DNA from: Rhyzopertha dominica
Lineage: Eukaryota > Arthropoda > Insecta > Coleoptera > Bostrichidae
Reading direction: 5' to 3'
NCBI GenBank assembly: GCA_025024175.1
Contig: QCXZ01000041.1
Coordinates: 18,719,786-18,783,785 of the forward strand
Length of the DNA: 64,000 bases
Shown: one piece after another, positions 11,543-24,679 of the stretch
Layout: each line of letters begins with the position of its first letter
Position numbering within the stretch: the first letter of the stretch is position 1
Made by a program: the position numbers and the translations under genes
The notes under the pieces: model-generated
Told to the model about the DNA's origin: nothing
Databases searched by the model: none
What the model saw: the letters and a program-made list of their open reading frames with translations, nothing else

Positions 11543-13269
11543 GAATATTCAGATGCCGGTAGTAAAAATATTAGAAAGTTGTGTCTATGCAGTTCCAACA
11601 GACCAAAGTTCCCATCCAACCTTCCATCTCAAATATTCCGATTGGGTGCACATATCCTCACATACAAAAAAATATGCATCAGTTTTAATATAGAAATGTG
11701 AATACAGGAGGAATATATGTATATACTTCATGTAGGTGATGATTATAATCAGCTCTGGCCCTGGCTTAATACCGGCAACTCTTAAGATGGAACAATTATG
11801 GCGCCCCCACCACTTGCCCCTAACATACATGGTGATTCACTAAGCACGAATAAGTAATACATGTCTAAGTTAAAATTATAGAAATGGTTCAAGTGAGTCA
11901 TTTAGAATTAAGCGTTTAACAATCTAAAAATATTTCGTGGACTCCCCATTATACTGGAAGTGAGCACCAGTTTCATTATTTTAAATCGAACACCCTGTGC
12001 AATTTTGGATTTGTCCTAAAAGAAATGTTAATTATTAATATTACATTAAGCTTCAGTCATATTGTTCACGAGTTATTTCAAATTTTCTAAATATTGACGT
12101 TTGCAGTGTGTGATAATCATTTGCAGAAGTTAAATTGACAAATCCCAACTTTTACTAATTCAAACAAGATTAACATTTTTTTAAACAGGGTGCTGTTTTT
12201 CATCTCACAGATAGATGCAGAATTAAAACCCTTTCTAAAATGATATAAGGTTGTCAGTACCTATTACTATGGTAGTTGCAGAGATATTTATGTTGTTCTT
12301 GAAGTTTTTAATACATATCTTTAACATGCTAACCGTGCTTCCTGGCATCCGGAATTGTATCTGGTGATTATGTAGAAGGCAAGCAGCACATATGGTAGCT
12401 AGCCAGTTTACAAGATGCATGGTAATGGTGGGAGATACAAAACTACCTATTAATTTTTCTGAGTTCTATTATCGCAAGTGCTTTCTAACATTAACTTGGT
12501 AGCCAATACATGTGAATATGTAGAATATTCTATTTTTTTTTGTGAATTGATTTACCTGTAAGATAAATCAGAATCAAAACTGTTTTTTTTTATTTTTACT
12601 TTTTGCACTTCTATCTTTATTCATTTAAACTTATGAAAATTAGATTTTTGAAGGTGGTTTAAATATGACAAGAAGGATCCAGTTTTACATTGATAACAGT
12701 GTAAAATCATACAAATTAAAGAATTTAACTTCTTTTGATTGCTACAGTATTTCCTGGGTATGGTTTAACAGCAAGTTAATGTTAGGTGATTGTGATGATC
12801 GATTCCATTATTATTAACCTTCATTACAAAAATGAGCTTTTAACTTCATACAGGTGTTTATTTTTTATTCTCGAAAATGTTAAATTGAGCAACTCCTGAT
12901 GCATATAGGTAGCTTCTGTTTGTCTAAGAATAATGTTGAACATAAATTCAAGTTAAATACAACACAACAAATGTTTAACTAATTTCCTTTAAGGACAATA
13001 AAAATACCACATGCAACAGTATATTCTTTGCAAAATTTAATTAGAATACAAATTTTCATTTTTACACACTGTATCCCATAATTAAAAACTTTTGAATAAA
13101 GAACAGCAATTCAAAACTTGAATTACTGAAATTTTAAGCCGTATTTTTTGGAAGTATTTTTTTACACAAATACAGTAGGTGTGTAATTTTACAATACAAC
13201 AATAATCAGTATTTACATAAACAAAATATCTATAATTTAACATTTATTATATTAACATTTTGGTTTAAA

Positions 13270-13557
13270 CATACAGATTTAGGTACACTGCAAAAATCTG
13301 AAGGTCCTCCGGAACTTGATTTGGTCTCCCTAATACCCAACAAATCCAGATCTCTTCTTTTACCATCTGTTAAAGCATCCCATAATTGTCCAGACTGCAT
13401 GAAGACACTAGTTGGGCATGGAATGGAATCTTGCAATTTATTCATAATTTTAAGAAGTAGGGGACACTTGATATTTCTATTACAAGGGCTAATAATTCTT
13501 CTTCAGGAAGTTGAAACAATTATTGCAGATTATCTGAAACAAGAAATGAAAAACTGA
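13270..13557 (+). pseudogene. C-terminal P-type/THAP9-like transposase remnant
   Basis: The plus-strand frame reads DLVSLIPNKSRSLLLPS, then NCPDCMKTLVGHG, then LRSRGHLIFLL and an acidic VETIIADYL end, stopping at 13555-13557. A CxxC followed by (K/R)-x-RG-x-L and a helix with V-x-x-(I/A)-E fits the C-terminal region of P/THAP9 transposases. It is oriented like the THAP piece 1.7 kb upstream. Assignment rests on that context plus a short motif. Confidence 0.35.
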
Positions 13558-15059
13558 TATTTTAAATGCACTGAAAAGAAAAAAATTCACGGTTTCGTAA
13601 GCTGTGCAATACACAAAACTGAACTGTCAAAAAAATTGCATTTACATTTTTGGTAGCAAGAATGTCACTGACGTGCCAGAAAGAGGCACATAAATGTTCG
13701 TCAGAACATGCACAGTCAAAGAAGTATTCAAAATTATCCAAATTAGTCTAGCAAACATTGTATTATTAGACAACTGTTGTTGACAACTTTTGAGAGTTAC
13801 CATTTATTGTTTGTCTCTGAAACTGCAGACTATATTCGGTACCTACATCTTTCTGCTCGATCCCGTTAGATAACACTGGTCATATCCTAACTGTTCAATA
13901 AATGCAAGAAAAGTAAATCTGTATCCTTCGGTTTTTCCAAATGGAATTGGCCAGAATTCTTGAGTTAAGAGATTTTTACATTTTCTATGCAGTTTACAGA
14001 TAAACAGTGTAGTTAGAGTGGTCGAGGAATTTACATTTTTGATAGTTATTCAGATGATACTAAGAACATAAGACACATCGTTTATTTGTGACATAATAGC
14101 TGGATAACCACCTGATCAAAATCAGTTATGTCTAGCCTCGACTCTAAAATGTAATTACCGAACCTAACAATAAAGCAAAAAATTTTAGTTATTTTTTGAA
14201 CACAGGTATATTCGTATTATTTTTAAATATAATAAGATGAGTAATCAAAATTGTGGATTTACCAGATCTACACAATTGTAACTTTTAACTCTCTGTTAGA
14301 ATTAGCACAAAATAAATGGCAGTATAATTTGCATTTCACCTCAAATGTATATGGTAAGTATTTCATATCAAGTTGGTGACTTCTCTTACATTTATTATTA
14401 AAAGTGAGATTCGTAACAGATTTTGGCAATGTTACTAATGTTCTACAGAATACTAGAAAGCTTATGGCAGCATATTTTTAACTATTCATCAACACTTGGA
14501 GTATCAGATCCGTGTTAACAACAGAATGCATGCTTTTATGTCAACTGTTGTATTTACTTGCCTGGTAATATAACTATCACACCAACAAATATTACTCCAT
14601 TCCAACAGCACCATTCTATACTGAAGAACATCAACTAGGGAATTGTCTTTCCCAGGTCGTTGCTTTTTTCAAATTCATTATAGAACACAGTATATACCAG
14701 CTAAATTCTCATGCTAATCACCCAGATACAATACCCTCAACCTAAAAAACACATATTATTATCTAAACAGGTTTAAAATAAGGTTTAACTGACTCGAGAC
14801 TTATGAAGTGATGTTCTCTCCATACCCATTTATGTGGTATGTACGTTTTGGCAGCGTAAATATGGTAACTTCACTTTGTTTTTAGCCGCCAACATTTTCA
14901 ACACAGCTAGTGAAAAGCTTTGTAGTATAATCACTGCATTATATTAAATATATTAGAAAATTCTGGGGTACACAATATTAAAAACGTAACAAAATAGTGT
15001 ATAACACATAATAACATAACCAAAACAACAAGTTTTGACAGATCGTAAATGCTATTCTG

Positions 15060-15185
15060 ACAGTCCGCAACGAACCTGCTGCCATCTATTATCCATTAAT
15101 AAAAGCTTAACTTGCCTCTTGGTCAGAAACGTCAAGTTCCATTCATAAATATACGAGCTGACATACCAGTTATAGAGGTATCTTG
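15060..15185 (-). repeat. right inverted terminal repeat of the P-like element
   Basis: Reverse complement of the 11125-11240 repeat. It is followed directly by the TTCCTAAC target duplication. Confidence 0.7.
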
Positions 15186-15193
15186 TTCCTAAC

Positions 15194-17239
15194 GACGGCC
15201 AGATATCGTCCTGACAGTTTCAAAATTTATCATATCGTTGTCATACCATGTAAACAAATATTACTTGCAATGCCGCTAGAGCACTGGCTATTATTGGTGT
15301 TTCTCGCTTTCGTCAGGATTCGAACCTTTTACGTCATCTCCGTGGCGGAATATCGAGGCATTTGAAACGGATATTGAAAAATCCATACTTTCGCATTTTT
15401 TTTCTCGCCAAAGAAGAACCGGAAAAAATAGAAAAAAAAATGTCTTGGTGTTTCAATTTTTATGTACATTTTAAATGTAAAATAAAAAAAATTGTGGGAC
15501 GATCCCATTGAGTGGAAGATTAAGTCAACTGCAAGTTTAAAGTCTAGAAACGTCGTAACGTCCCTGTTTTGGACACACTATTTTAAGCATTTATGCTTGT
15601 CCCACATTTTGAAAACAAATTTTGTAAACCAATTAAGTAATTTGGCATGTAATGTGAAGAAAACATTATATTTTGTAAGTAGTCGCCATTCGTCTAGTCA
15701 TGTTAGATTTTGAACGTGTTAATAAATTAAACGGTTTTTCTCAAAATTTAAGATATATTAATTTACATAATCGCGTACTTATAGTAAATTAAAATCCGTT
15801 AATCCATCCCAAAGTTATGAGCTACTGACGCTTAAAACTCCCATAACTTTAGAAGGGATAGTCCGATTTCAGTTTTTTATTTGCTATATATGAAGTGTGG
15901 CTTTAGCTGCCATGATGGATAAACTCAACTATTGATGCAACAACACATTCGCTAGCGTCTATATTTCTGAGAGCGAAATCAAGTTCTAACGAGCTGCGGA
16001 TTGGAGGCTGCCCGCCATAACAAACGATAATAACGTGACCCTATTTCTTGCTTATTGAAAAAGAATTATTAAATGTTATTTTCATTTCAGGTAATAAAAC
16101 TGCAAATACCAACCAAAATTATTGTATAAAAACAATACTTATTGTAATAATATAATAATATAATAATATAATAATATAATAATATAATAATATAATAATC
16201 TTATCTTTTTGCTGCTTAGATTATAGTTTTTAATTAACGTTTCTTGACATGTTTCATCATTTTCGTATAAATCGCAATAGCTATCAGCGATTGATTAATC
16301 TGGAAGGCTTTGCGTACTGATATTTTATTATTAAAATGAAAAGCAACTCATTTTAGTTTAACAAAAGAACTATAAATAACTATACAGAGAATCAAGAATA
16401 ATGATTTTAATTTAAAAGATGTCCATTTCGTTCTAAGCATATGTCAAGTCTGACTCAGAGATTTACGTGTATTTTGCAATATTTTTATATTATGTTGGAA
16501 AATTTGCTTCTTTTATATTTCATGTCTTCTTATGAAGTCGGCAATTCTTCAGATACGCTATCTTTAAAAATGTATATAATTTAAAAATATTTGCACATTC
16601 CTAGCGTAATGGCATGGGTTAAAAGCTGTCTCAAGAAGATTCTACGTGAAATATTCTACAAAGTGGACAGTTTTTCAGAAGAAAACTTTTTATAGTGTTT
16701 TAAATGTCTGTGCCTCACGAAAAGAGTGGCGTTATAGCACAAAAGTAATTTTAAAGATAATTCTTTTGAGGGACACATTTAAATACACTGTAACTGTGAA
16801 CGTTTTAATGTATAGAAAGATTTTTGATTCACAACATACATTACTAAAGTTTTACTCAAGCTATATAGTACAGACCACTAGGTCAGAATGTTAAAGAAGT
16901 TGTTGCTGCTTTCCTTCGTAATAGTTACTGTGATAGTTTCTTGAAGCAATTTTATATAACTGGAGAAACCCAGTAAACCAGTTCAAAACATAAGTGTATG
17001 CCGAATTATGTACTTATTCATAAATTTTTGTTATTCGTACTTTACTACTTTACAACATTATTTAATACAAGGTTTTACTCAATGATATTAGAAATATAAG
17101 ACTGCGGCGTATAGTTTATTACTCATAACACAGAACAATAAAACATTTTTCTACAGTTATCTCTACCTGCAATAAAAGTTTCACCGTATTCGCTTGCAAA
17201 TAACAAATAACAGAATAACACTTTGTAAACTTCGGTAAC
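15194..17239. other. intergenic DNA upstream of gene A, no gene seen
   Basis: AT-rich sequence with only short unsupported frames. It contains the microsatellite listed separately. I see no transposon termini here. Confidence 0.5.
16142..16199 (+). repeat. AATATAAT microsatellite
   Basis: About six to seven near-perfect head-to-tail copies of an 8-bp AATATAAT unit. Confidence 0.9.
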
Positions 17240-17246
17240 TATAAAG
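17240..17246 (+). promoter_or_regulatory. candidate TATA box of gene A
   Basis: TATAAAG 50 bp before the gene A start codon. A possible initiator (TTTAGTTTG) lies about 30 bp downstream of it. Only the spacing supports this. Confidence 0.4.
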
Positions 17247-17295
17247 CACTTATGTATCTCAAAAATCTGTTTAGTTTGTGTGAAATATCAACACT

Positions 17296-20200
17296 ATGTT
17301 GCGGGCCCGCCATTTAGTGTTTTTTATATTGACAATAGGAATAACATCAGCTAATCTCCAATTGTTAACTATAACACATGTTATTCAGAAATATTTTGAA
17401 ATTATAGTATCTAAGAGCAACGTTAGTGTCAGTTGCTCCAATCAATTGCACATATGGAGTGAACATTTTAGAAATGGTTCAGAATGGGCTATGCAAAGTA
17501 AGTAAATTGGATAAGCCGTTATAGTTCTAATACTTATTTCTGTAATTTATTTGCGTAGTGTTGGACGCTACAGCAAAACCTCAGGCTGGTTTGTTGTACG
17601 GGAATATAATGCAAGTAGGGCATTACGACGAATGTATGAACGTTTACGCAATAGCTAACGAAACTCATGTGAAGGGAAAGTATTGCACCGTTCCCTACAA
17701 ACCCACCGGCGATTTTCAGGTGATTTACGTAGATATTAGCTGCTATTGACTGTGACCGAAATATCACCATTTGGTTTTGGACTAGTATTTTACTTTTATG
17801 TAGCGTTTTTATTTATTGAAACTTAATATTATAATTTTCTTTATTCTAATATTACGTGTTACAGCATTATGTGGTAGGACAGACCAATACATCTGTGAAC
17901 AGCTTTACGGATGACTTAAGAATGTCGTGGGGAATATGCATTCCACACTACTGCTCCACAGATGATTTACAGAATATCTGGAATACGGCTGAAGAGGTTT
18001 TAAATTTGGAAGTGCATCTAACATTCATCGATGAATTTTGTGATTATAAAGATAAATCACTTCCCTTTTCTCCAATGGCTATATTTGCAATGTACGAGAA
18101 GGTAGTCTTTTATTTATTGTAGTATTCAGCTTATTGCTTTTACAATGAAAACTTGAACTGTATAGTAAGAAGTGAACCTTGGTTTTTCTATTTTACAGCA
18201 TATTTTTCGGGATTATTGTNTTATTACTGACTACAAGTACCATCTACGATGTCCTTAAACGCAAGAAAAAGAACAAATTGTTGACTGTTTTTTCTCTGTA
18301 CACTAATGGAAAAAAACTGTTTTCCACAAAAACTAATGTTTCAGCTCTGACCTGCCTGAATGGAATAAGGGTAATTAGCATGTGTTGGATAATTTTATGC
18401 CATCGATTCATGTATTCGTTTTTTACACCGACGATAAATGCTTTGGTGATATTTGAGGTAAAGTAATTAGAAGTTAGAAATTTCTAATCTAAGTAATTAA
18501 CATTTACTTATAGTGGAAAACTCAGATTGAAAACTCAATAATTATTAGTGGAAATATGGCAGTGGACACCTTTTTTACAGTAAGCGGGTTACTCGTTGTT
18601 TACACTTTTCTGATGTATATGGAGAAGGAAGGAAGGTTCAATTTATCAATGTTTTATCTTCATAGAATTCTAAGGTAGGTATAAAACAATAATAGAGCAA
18701 CAAGCTTTTTTTATAAATCTGCGGGACAGCTTAGGTGTTTCGCATGCGTGTTGCCTTAAAAGACGTTTTAAAAGTCACATTCTGTAAATTGTTTATTAAA
18801 TGAGCGCTTCACATATTTCCAGATTTCTAAAATTTAGCGATAAATATGTGTTTCCTGTATTTTTAAAAGTATTATTCCTGATGTAAAAAAAATTTGCATT
18901 GCGTTTTGTTAGAAACGGGTTTATACAGCTTATATTTCAACTGAGTCACTTGAAAAATTACCGTAATATATCTGTTATCTTTATTATTTCTTTATTCTTT
19001 TTAGAAGACCTTTTTGTTTTTTTTCAACAGTTTATATTCGCTTATTGTTATCCTTTGTCACCCTGCAGGATATGTAAAAGAAACCTTTACTAATATTTGA
19101 TACACCTAAATAGGCCGCTTACTGTATCTACTATTATTATGTAATCTTCTATTACCTATCAGAAAAGACATAAAATTAGTGCAAAACAAATTCATTTTAT
19201 ACTCCATATTTCCAATGTCTGTGATAACACAGTGTTTTACTTTTTCATGTAATAACAATATACACCGTTTAACATTTAATTCCTTATATGGTCATTTTGC
19301 ATAACGCAACATAAACAGCTATACAACATACTAGCATTTTTGAGCTTTAAGAGATTTAATTCTTCAGTAAATATGTTTAAGATCAACATTTGTCGCGGTT
19401 TTCAAAGCTGGAATGATGTCGACTTTCGTCGTAAATATTGCGTTAATTTTATTATGCTCTTAGACTAACCAATTTTAGTCAAACAATATTCATAGTATAC
19501 AAACAATTTAAATTGCTTTAATCTTAATGGATTTTACTAAAACTTTAGTATACTGCGGTTTTTATAATGCTAAATGCACGGTCTTTTAAAATCTTGATCT
19601 TTGATTTTCTGTGCTCTTTTGAAGTTTCTTTGTTTGAGGTTTTCCGTGTACAATGTTACTCTAAGCAAATCTCAAATACTCAACATTAAGCTGGCCCAGG
19701 CGTTTTAGAAATTTAAGGTTCTGGCTCTACGGTCCTGTAGTGCTCTTTCAATGCTGCAAGATGCTGTACAACATTAAAAAATGCTGTTCTAACATTTGAA
19801 AAATGTTTCCTGATCTAGCTAGAAAAAAATGTGGATAATCTTAAATAAATAACTTAAAAAACCTGTCTTTTTATTTAGATTAACTCCGGCTCTAGCCGTT
19901 GTGGTGCTATTCTATGGCACATTAATATGTCACATCGGAACTGGCCCTTTCTGGAGGATGGTATATATCTTTAATCAGAAATCGTGTGAGACAAATTGGT
20001 GGTCAACTCTTCTGTATATTCAGAATTATGTGCATCCTAACGAACAGGTAAATCGATATCACTTATAAATTAATATTAGTGGGTATCTTAGTGAAAAATA
20101 TTTTTATATTTGTGTTATATCTTGTAGTGTGCTGGACATACATGGTACCTAGCGGTGGATACACAACTTTATGCGCTATCACCCTTGTTTTTGTTGCCCT

Positions 20201-23200
20201 TACTCCGTTGGCCTAAGAAGACATTTTTAGTTCTTCTTTTACTCACTGCAGGATCAGCAGCTGCTGCATTTGCGGTAACTTGGCACTTTAAATTTGGTTC
20301 CATATATTTTGAGTAATGTTTGTACTTGTATTTAGAATAGTATGTATATTAAATTTATAATTTTAGTGTGGTTGAGGATCAGTTTAAGTATTACTACTCA
20401 CCAACTCACATAAGGATGTCGCCTTGGCTGGTAGGAGCAATTGCAGGGTATTTTATACACAAATACTCCAAACGTAACGTCGTACTTAATAAGGTGAGAT
20501 TGCAGTTAGTGTTTTTTGTTCAAGATATCTTTTGTCCACTATAGACTCGTTTCGCTGGCTCAGTATTTCTGTGCAGTCGCGAGACGATCTTGGCAATGTG
20601 CCACACTTGGGAGTCCTTACATCTTCTGTTGACTGTTATAGAATGTTCTATGAACTTCTCGAAACGTTGATTTTTGAAATCTTCGCGGTGAAACGGTTAC
20701 GGATATGTGCCACACCGCCAAGTTCTTTCGTTTACTGATAAATTTTCCAGACTGTTCTATAATTTTCTAGAAACATCATTTTTGTCATCTCCAAAGCAAG
20801 ACTGTTACGGGAATGTGCTACGCTTAAAGGATTTTTCCGTCTGTGATGAATTTCCAGAATTTTCTATGACTTTCCATGACTTTCTCGAAACGTTCCAAAG
20901 AAGGGTTTTGATCAATTGAGAAAACTATACTTATGATACACCTCGTGATGTATCGACAGAAGACGTTATTGACGGTTGTTGTAGCCGCCTTTACCAGAAT
21001 GCAGTTCAGAATATCAGGCGTGACGCAGTGATGGGCGCGTATAATACTCCATGTAGATTACGCCATTATCTACGCGTAAACTATGTAATATTCTACTTTA
21101 AAAGTCTACTGTAGAAAATAACTTTATGTAGATAAACAGCAAACTAGTAATATTTAGTACTTTTAACAGCTGCAAATGCCTCAAATGACAGTATTATTTT
21201 GTATATTATTATTTTCGTTCTCGCATCGATCGTACCGCGAGATACGTGAAAAAGAGAACTATATATATCACTCAATGGAACGGAGTTGATCCGATCACAA
21301 CCAAACTTGGTATGGTAATAGCCCATGAGCTTCTGAGCTCCAATGCCCTATGCTGTAGACTCTCACCGTTCAAAAGTTACAGGACATCAAAGTTGCTGCA
21401 GATCGCCGTGCACTAACGTCAGTAGGTTGGAACTACGCGTGGACCACGATCGGAACTACCTGGAGTCGATCATAGGAGAACGTTTTTTTCGTTTTGGACG
21501 ATTCCACTGGTTGTTGCTTCCTAACTAAACAAAATACTACTTCGTTGTAATTAAAATAACTAAAGCCACGTTAAACAACAATAACTCGTTTCGACATACA
21601 TTTGTTAGGAAGGCACAAGCGTGCTTTGGAGCCCTCAATCGGTCAATGGGTTCTTAAATGACTGTAAACTATGATTTTATTATCTTTCTTGCCTATAAAC
21701 GGAAGAAGACTGGCTATTTCATATGCTACCTATTATACCTAATATACTCGTAGAAGAAAAGACTTCGAAATGCATGTTTTGTCCGAAAGAAGTAAGAAAA
21801 CCGTTTGGTATTCTGATGACTTACTAAAATAAGTTATGCAAATTTGTAATATAAATATTAAAAAACTATAGTGCTTTAAAAATTTTTAAGAGTTGACCCA
21901 TAAAACAGGGAAATTAGAACAAAATAATTTGCACAATACACTTAATATACAATACTCGTCTCATATTTTCTACTCAAAATCTACGCCAAAATGCTTTATC
22001 TACATTTTCTACGCGGGTAATGTAGAAAATTATAATTTACGCGTAAACGCCCATCACTGGGCGTGAGTCAGCACGCATCCACAAAACACTTTACCCGGGG
22101 CAAAATACCTGCAACTTCAGACAACTCTTGATAATACTATCAGTTGATAAATATTATGTCACTGTTAAAACAGAAGACTACAAGAACTACTACAATTACA
22201 AACACTAGACACGTACCAATAAATACTGGATTTAGATCCAGCTATACCAGAGGTCCTTAAACTTTTTTGTCTTGTCACTCTTTTATATGTTTTTCGGTTT
22301 GGGTAGACCCCCTGCTTAGCTAATATTGAATTTTTGCTAATTCATAATAGTCTACTTTGAAAGATTAAAATTTCTTACTGTAGTAAAGTGTGATGCGAAG
22401 AGAAAAAACCCATGTTATGTTTTATATATTGGTTGAGTTTTTCAATAAAAATTAATATTATAATAAAACGAAACTAAATTGATTTAGACAAAGTAATTGC
22501 CGTCATTCTCGATTATGTTCTTCCACATTTCGCGCATCGAACGAATCCCGTCTGTGTAGAATTTGGTCGGTTTCGACCACGGAGGAAGTGGTCCATCGAC
22601 GGTAACATATGGTAGTCGGACGGGGCTATGTCCGGGCTGTATGGCGGTTGATTGATTTTCGTCCACCCCAATTCCTCAATTTTTGCCAGCGTCTCAAGTG
22701 CAGTGTGGGGTCTGGCGTTGTCCTGGTGGAAGAAGATTCGGCTGTGTCGACGCCCTTCTCCAACAAATTTTCTTGAACTTTGTCGAGTTGCGTACAGTAG
22801 CGATTGGCGGTGATTGCCACAACACGTGGAAGAAGCTCCCAATACACAGGCCCGTCCACCATCCACGAAACGTTTAACATGACCTTTTTTTGGTGGAGCT
22901 CCTGTCGCGGCGTCAGAATTCCACTGTCGATGCGTTCCAGCCACTGCTTCCCGCCTTTTCTGTTGTCATAGAGCACCCACTTCTCATCGCAGGTGAGAAT
23001 CCGATACAGGCCTCCTTGTTTGAACCTGTTCAGCAGCGCCTGACAGTCGGTGACAAGTCGATTTTTTTGGTCCTTCAATTCGTGCGGGACAATCGTTGGT
23101 GATTATGGCGACAATCCCATTTTGTGCAGTTGACGGTCGATTGGGACATGTGGAGTTCAGCGGCCAATTCTCGTGTTGTTTGAGCCGGATTTGATTTGAT

Positions 23201-24473
23201 GGACCTGTGTAGGCGCCTCTTGTTTATGGTAGCCGGCCGTCCGGAGCGTCGTTTATCCTTTCTGCTTTCTGCTGTCCATAGATTGTTTTGACGCAGGCGA
23301 CATGGCATAGACGTAATTTTCTTTGCAGAAATCGTCGTTAGGGAACGTCTGCTGGCTTTTAAACGCCCACAACATAGTGGGCTGCCGTTCACATTAGTTC
23401 TGCACAGAGACGAGTGGGTGATGCCGTATTGCCACTAGATGGTATGGTGTCATCCACGCTGTAATTCTCGCATACACATCGCCTACCTTGGCGTATAAAA
23501 GGGAAGCCAGATCTATGCCGTGTTGTCTGCGTTGGGACTATATAGCACTGCTGAGTAGGCTTTATAAGCCGAAATAACTGTCAACAGATTGTTTTGACGC
23601 AGGCGACATGGCTTAGACGTAATTTTGATATTATTCAACTCTGCAATTTTATCTAAGCTAATCATATACTTTACTTTAAGAAGTCATGGTTTAATAAAGA
23701 GACGAGAAACCGACCTAAAGTTAGAAGATATAGTTAATCAAAATAACACAGAAATTACTGTTTTCAGGTCACTGTATTATTTCTGTGGTTAGTATCCCTG
23801 GCAATAATGCTTACAATTGTGTTAGCCTCAAAACTTTTCTCTGAAGAAGAATACGACGTGGTGAAATCTTCGTTTTTTAATGCCTTTGCGCGACCTTCTT
23901 GGGCCATAGCATTATCCATGATAACATTTCTGTGTACTAAAGGATATGGGGGTAACTATTATCGACGAGCTCTTTGGAACGTCACCTTAAGAAAAAATAA
24001 TAATTTGTAGGAATTATTAACAGGGTGTTATCGGCTAGAATATTCACTGTATTGATCAGAGTTAATTACAGCATGTATCTATTACACCTGTTAGTTATCA
24101 TGTTTATGGTAGCTCAGAATCAAACTCCTGTATACTTTGATAACATGTTTGCGGTAAGTGAAGTAGTATTTCTAATGCTGTCAATTTTTCGAATATAGCT
24201 ATAATTTTCAGTATCACTTATTTTGGGGAGATATAACCTATACCGTGCTGTTGTCAGTCCTATTTACTTTAGCATTTGAGTCACCTGTAATCAGTATAGA
24301 AAAAATCATGTTTAGGAGAGGTAAATAGTATATTCTAAGTGCAACGCAATTACTCTTAATAAAATTTTTGTGTTTTAGAAGCAATTAAGGATGGGGACTG
24401 CAATTACCGGAATAATTACACTGATAACAAAACCAGCAACGTTGGTACTGTTAATAACAAATTATCTGTGTAG
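17296..24473 (+). CDS. gene A: NRF-6-like multi-pass acyltransferase, 12 exons
   Basis: Predicted membrane O-acyltransferase of the nose-resistant-to-fluoxetine (nrf-6/ndg-4) family, first of three tandem paralogues. Exons: 17296-17497, 17559-17719, 17865-18091, 18199-18457, 18514-18674, 19879-20047, 20128-20312, 20367-20493, 23768-23951, 24011-24153, 24212-24320, 24379-24473. They join in phase into 673 codons plus stop. A signal peptide (HLVFFILTIGITSA) precedes a Cys-rich NRF domain (WAMQ.LDATAKPQAGLLYGN, HYDECMNV, GKYC, WGICIPHYC). A first membrane helix (IFFGIIVLLLTTSTIYD) leads into the acyltransferase-3 domain with CLNGIRVI, an expected catalytic His in LCHRF near residue 265, MAVDTFFTVSGLLV, GPFW and HTWYLAVDTQLY. 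One N lies in exon 4 (18220). Intron 8 (3.3 kb) holds a tandem repeat, a hAT element and a dead mariner. In nematodes the family affects lipid and drug uptake; substrate in insects is not known to me. Confidence 0.88.
20590..20905 (+). repeat. about 108-bp tandem repeat, three diverged copies (intron 8 of gene A)
   Basis: Three successive blocks share atgtgccacac near the start, ttccagactgttctat in the middle, ttctagaaac next and a ggttacgg(g/a)at end. Starts lie near 20595, 20705 and 20815. Identity is moderate. Confidence 0.5.
21026..22059. mobile_element. non-autonomous hAT-like element in intron 8 of gene A
   Basis: Ends are CAGTGATGGGCG at 21026 and CGCCCATCACTG ending at 22059. The flanks GGCGTGAC (21017-21024) and GGCGTGAG (22060-22067) match at 7 of 8 positions, consistent with an 8-bp target duplication. 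No transposase is seen. Internal tacgcgtaaac motifs sit near both ends in inverted orientation. Confidence 0.6.
22484..23330 (-). pseudogene. mariner-family transposase, frameshifted remnant
   Basis: Minus-strand frames, in at least three reading frames, spell a mariner transposase: RSGRPATINKRRL, ELAAELHMSQSTV (helix-turn-helix), TCDEKWVLYDNRK (first catalytic Asp), KKVMLNVSWMVDGPVYWELL, HQDNARPHTA (second Asp), PPYSPDIAPSDYHM (third Asp) and the terminal TDGIRSMREMWKNIIENDGNYF ending at 22484. The three acidic residues of the D,D34D triad are visible, but frameshifts and a scrambled N-terminal portion make it non-functional. I could not find the terminal repeats. It lies antisense in intron 8 of gene A. 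Confidence 0.88.
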
Positions 24474-24667
24474 ATTGGCGTAATTGTTATATGAGATGTG
24501 TGATGAACAACTACAGAAAAATCTCTTATCTTTGTTAATGTCATTTAGAAGAAATTTCGAACATTTGAACGAATTCCTTTCAATAGACATTTGACTTTTC
24601 AGTATCATACTAGTATTATATTACGAGTGTGTTTACTGTGTGTATGTTATTGGCCATTGCAATTTCC

Positions 24668-24673
24668 AATAAA
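24668..24673 (+). terminator. polyadenylation signal of gene A
   Basis: AATAAA about 195 bp past the gene A stop codon, the first such hexamer downstream. Confidence 0.55.
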
Positions 24674-24679
24674 AAAGTT

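Larger units (their letters stand above)
11125..15185. mobile_element. P-element-like DNA transposon, 4061 bp, degenerate
   Basis: The ends read CAAGATACCTCTATA at 11125 and its inverse ending TATAGAGGTATCTTG at 15185. They are flanked by identical 8-bp sequences TTCCTAAC (11117-11124 and 15186-15193). Terminal inverted repeats extend about 115-130 bp, with a second strong block (ggcaagttaagct, and gttgcggactgtca further in). Eight-base target duplications and CA...TG ends are the P-superfamily pattern. Inside are a THAP-like zinc-finger start near the left end and a C-terminal transposase-like piece at 13.27-13.56 kb, both on the plus strand. The intervening coding sequence is not continuous, so the copy is probably dead. 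Confidence 0.75.

Noticed and set aside
15183..15713. Two short plus-strand frames just beyond the P-like element.
   Set aside because: The first starts inside the transposon end, and neither has recognisable content or splice context.
17534..17770. Minus-strand frame opposite exon 2 of gene A.
   Set aside because: It is the antisense shadow of a well-supported exon.
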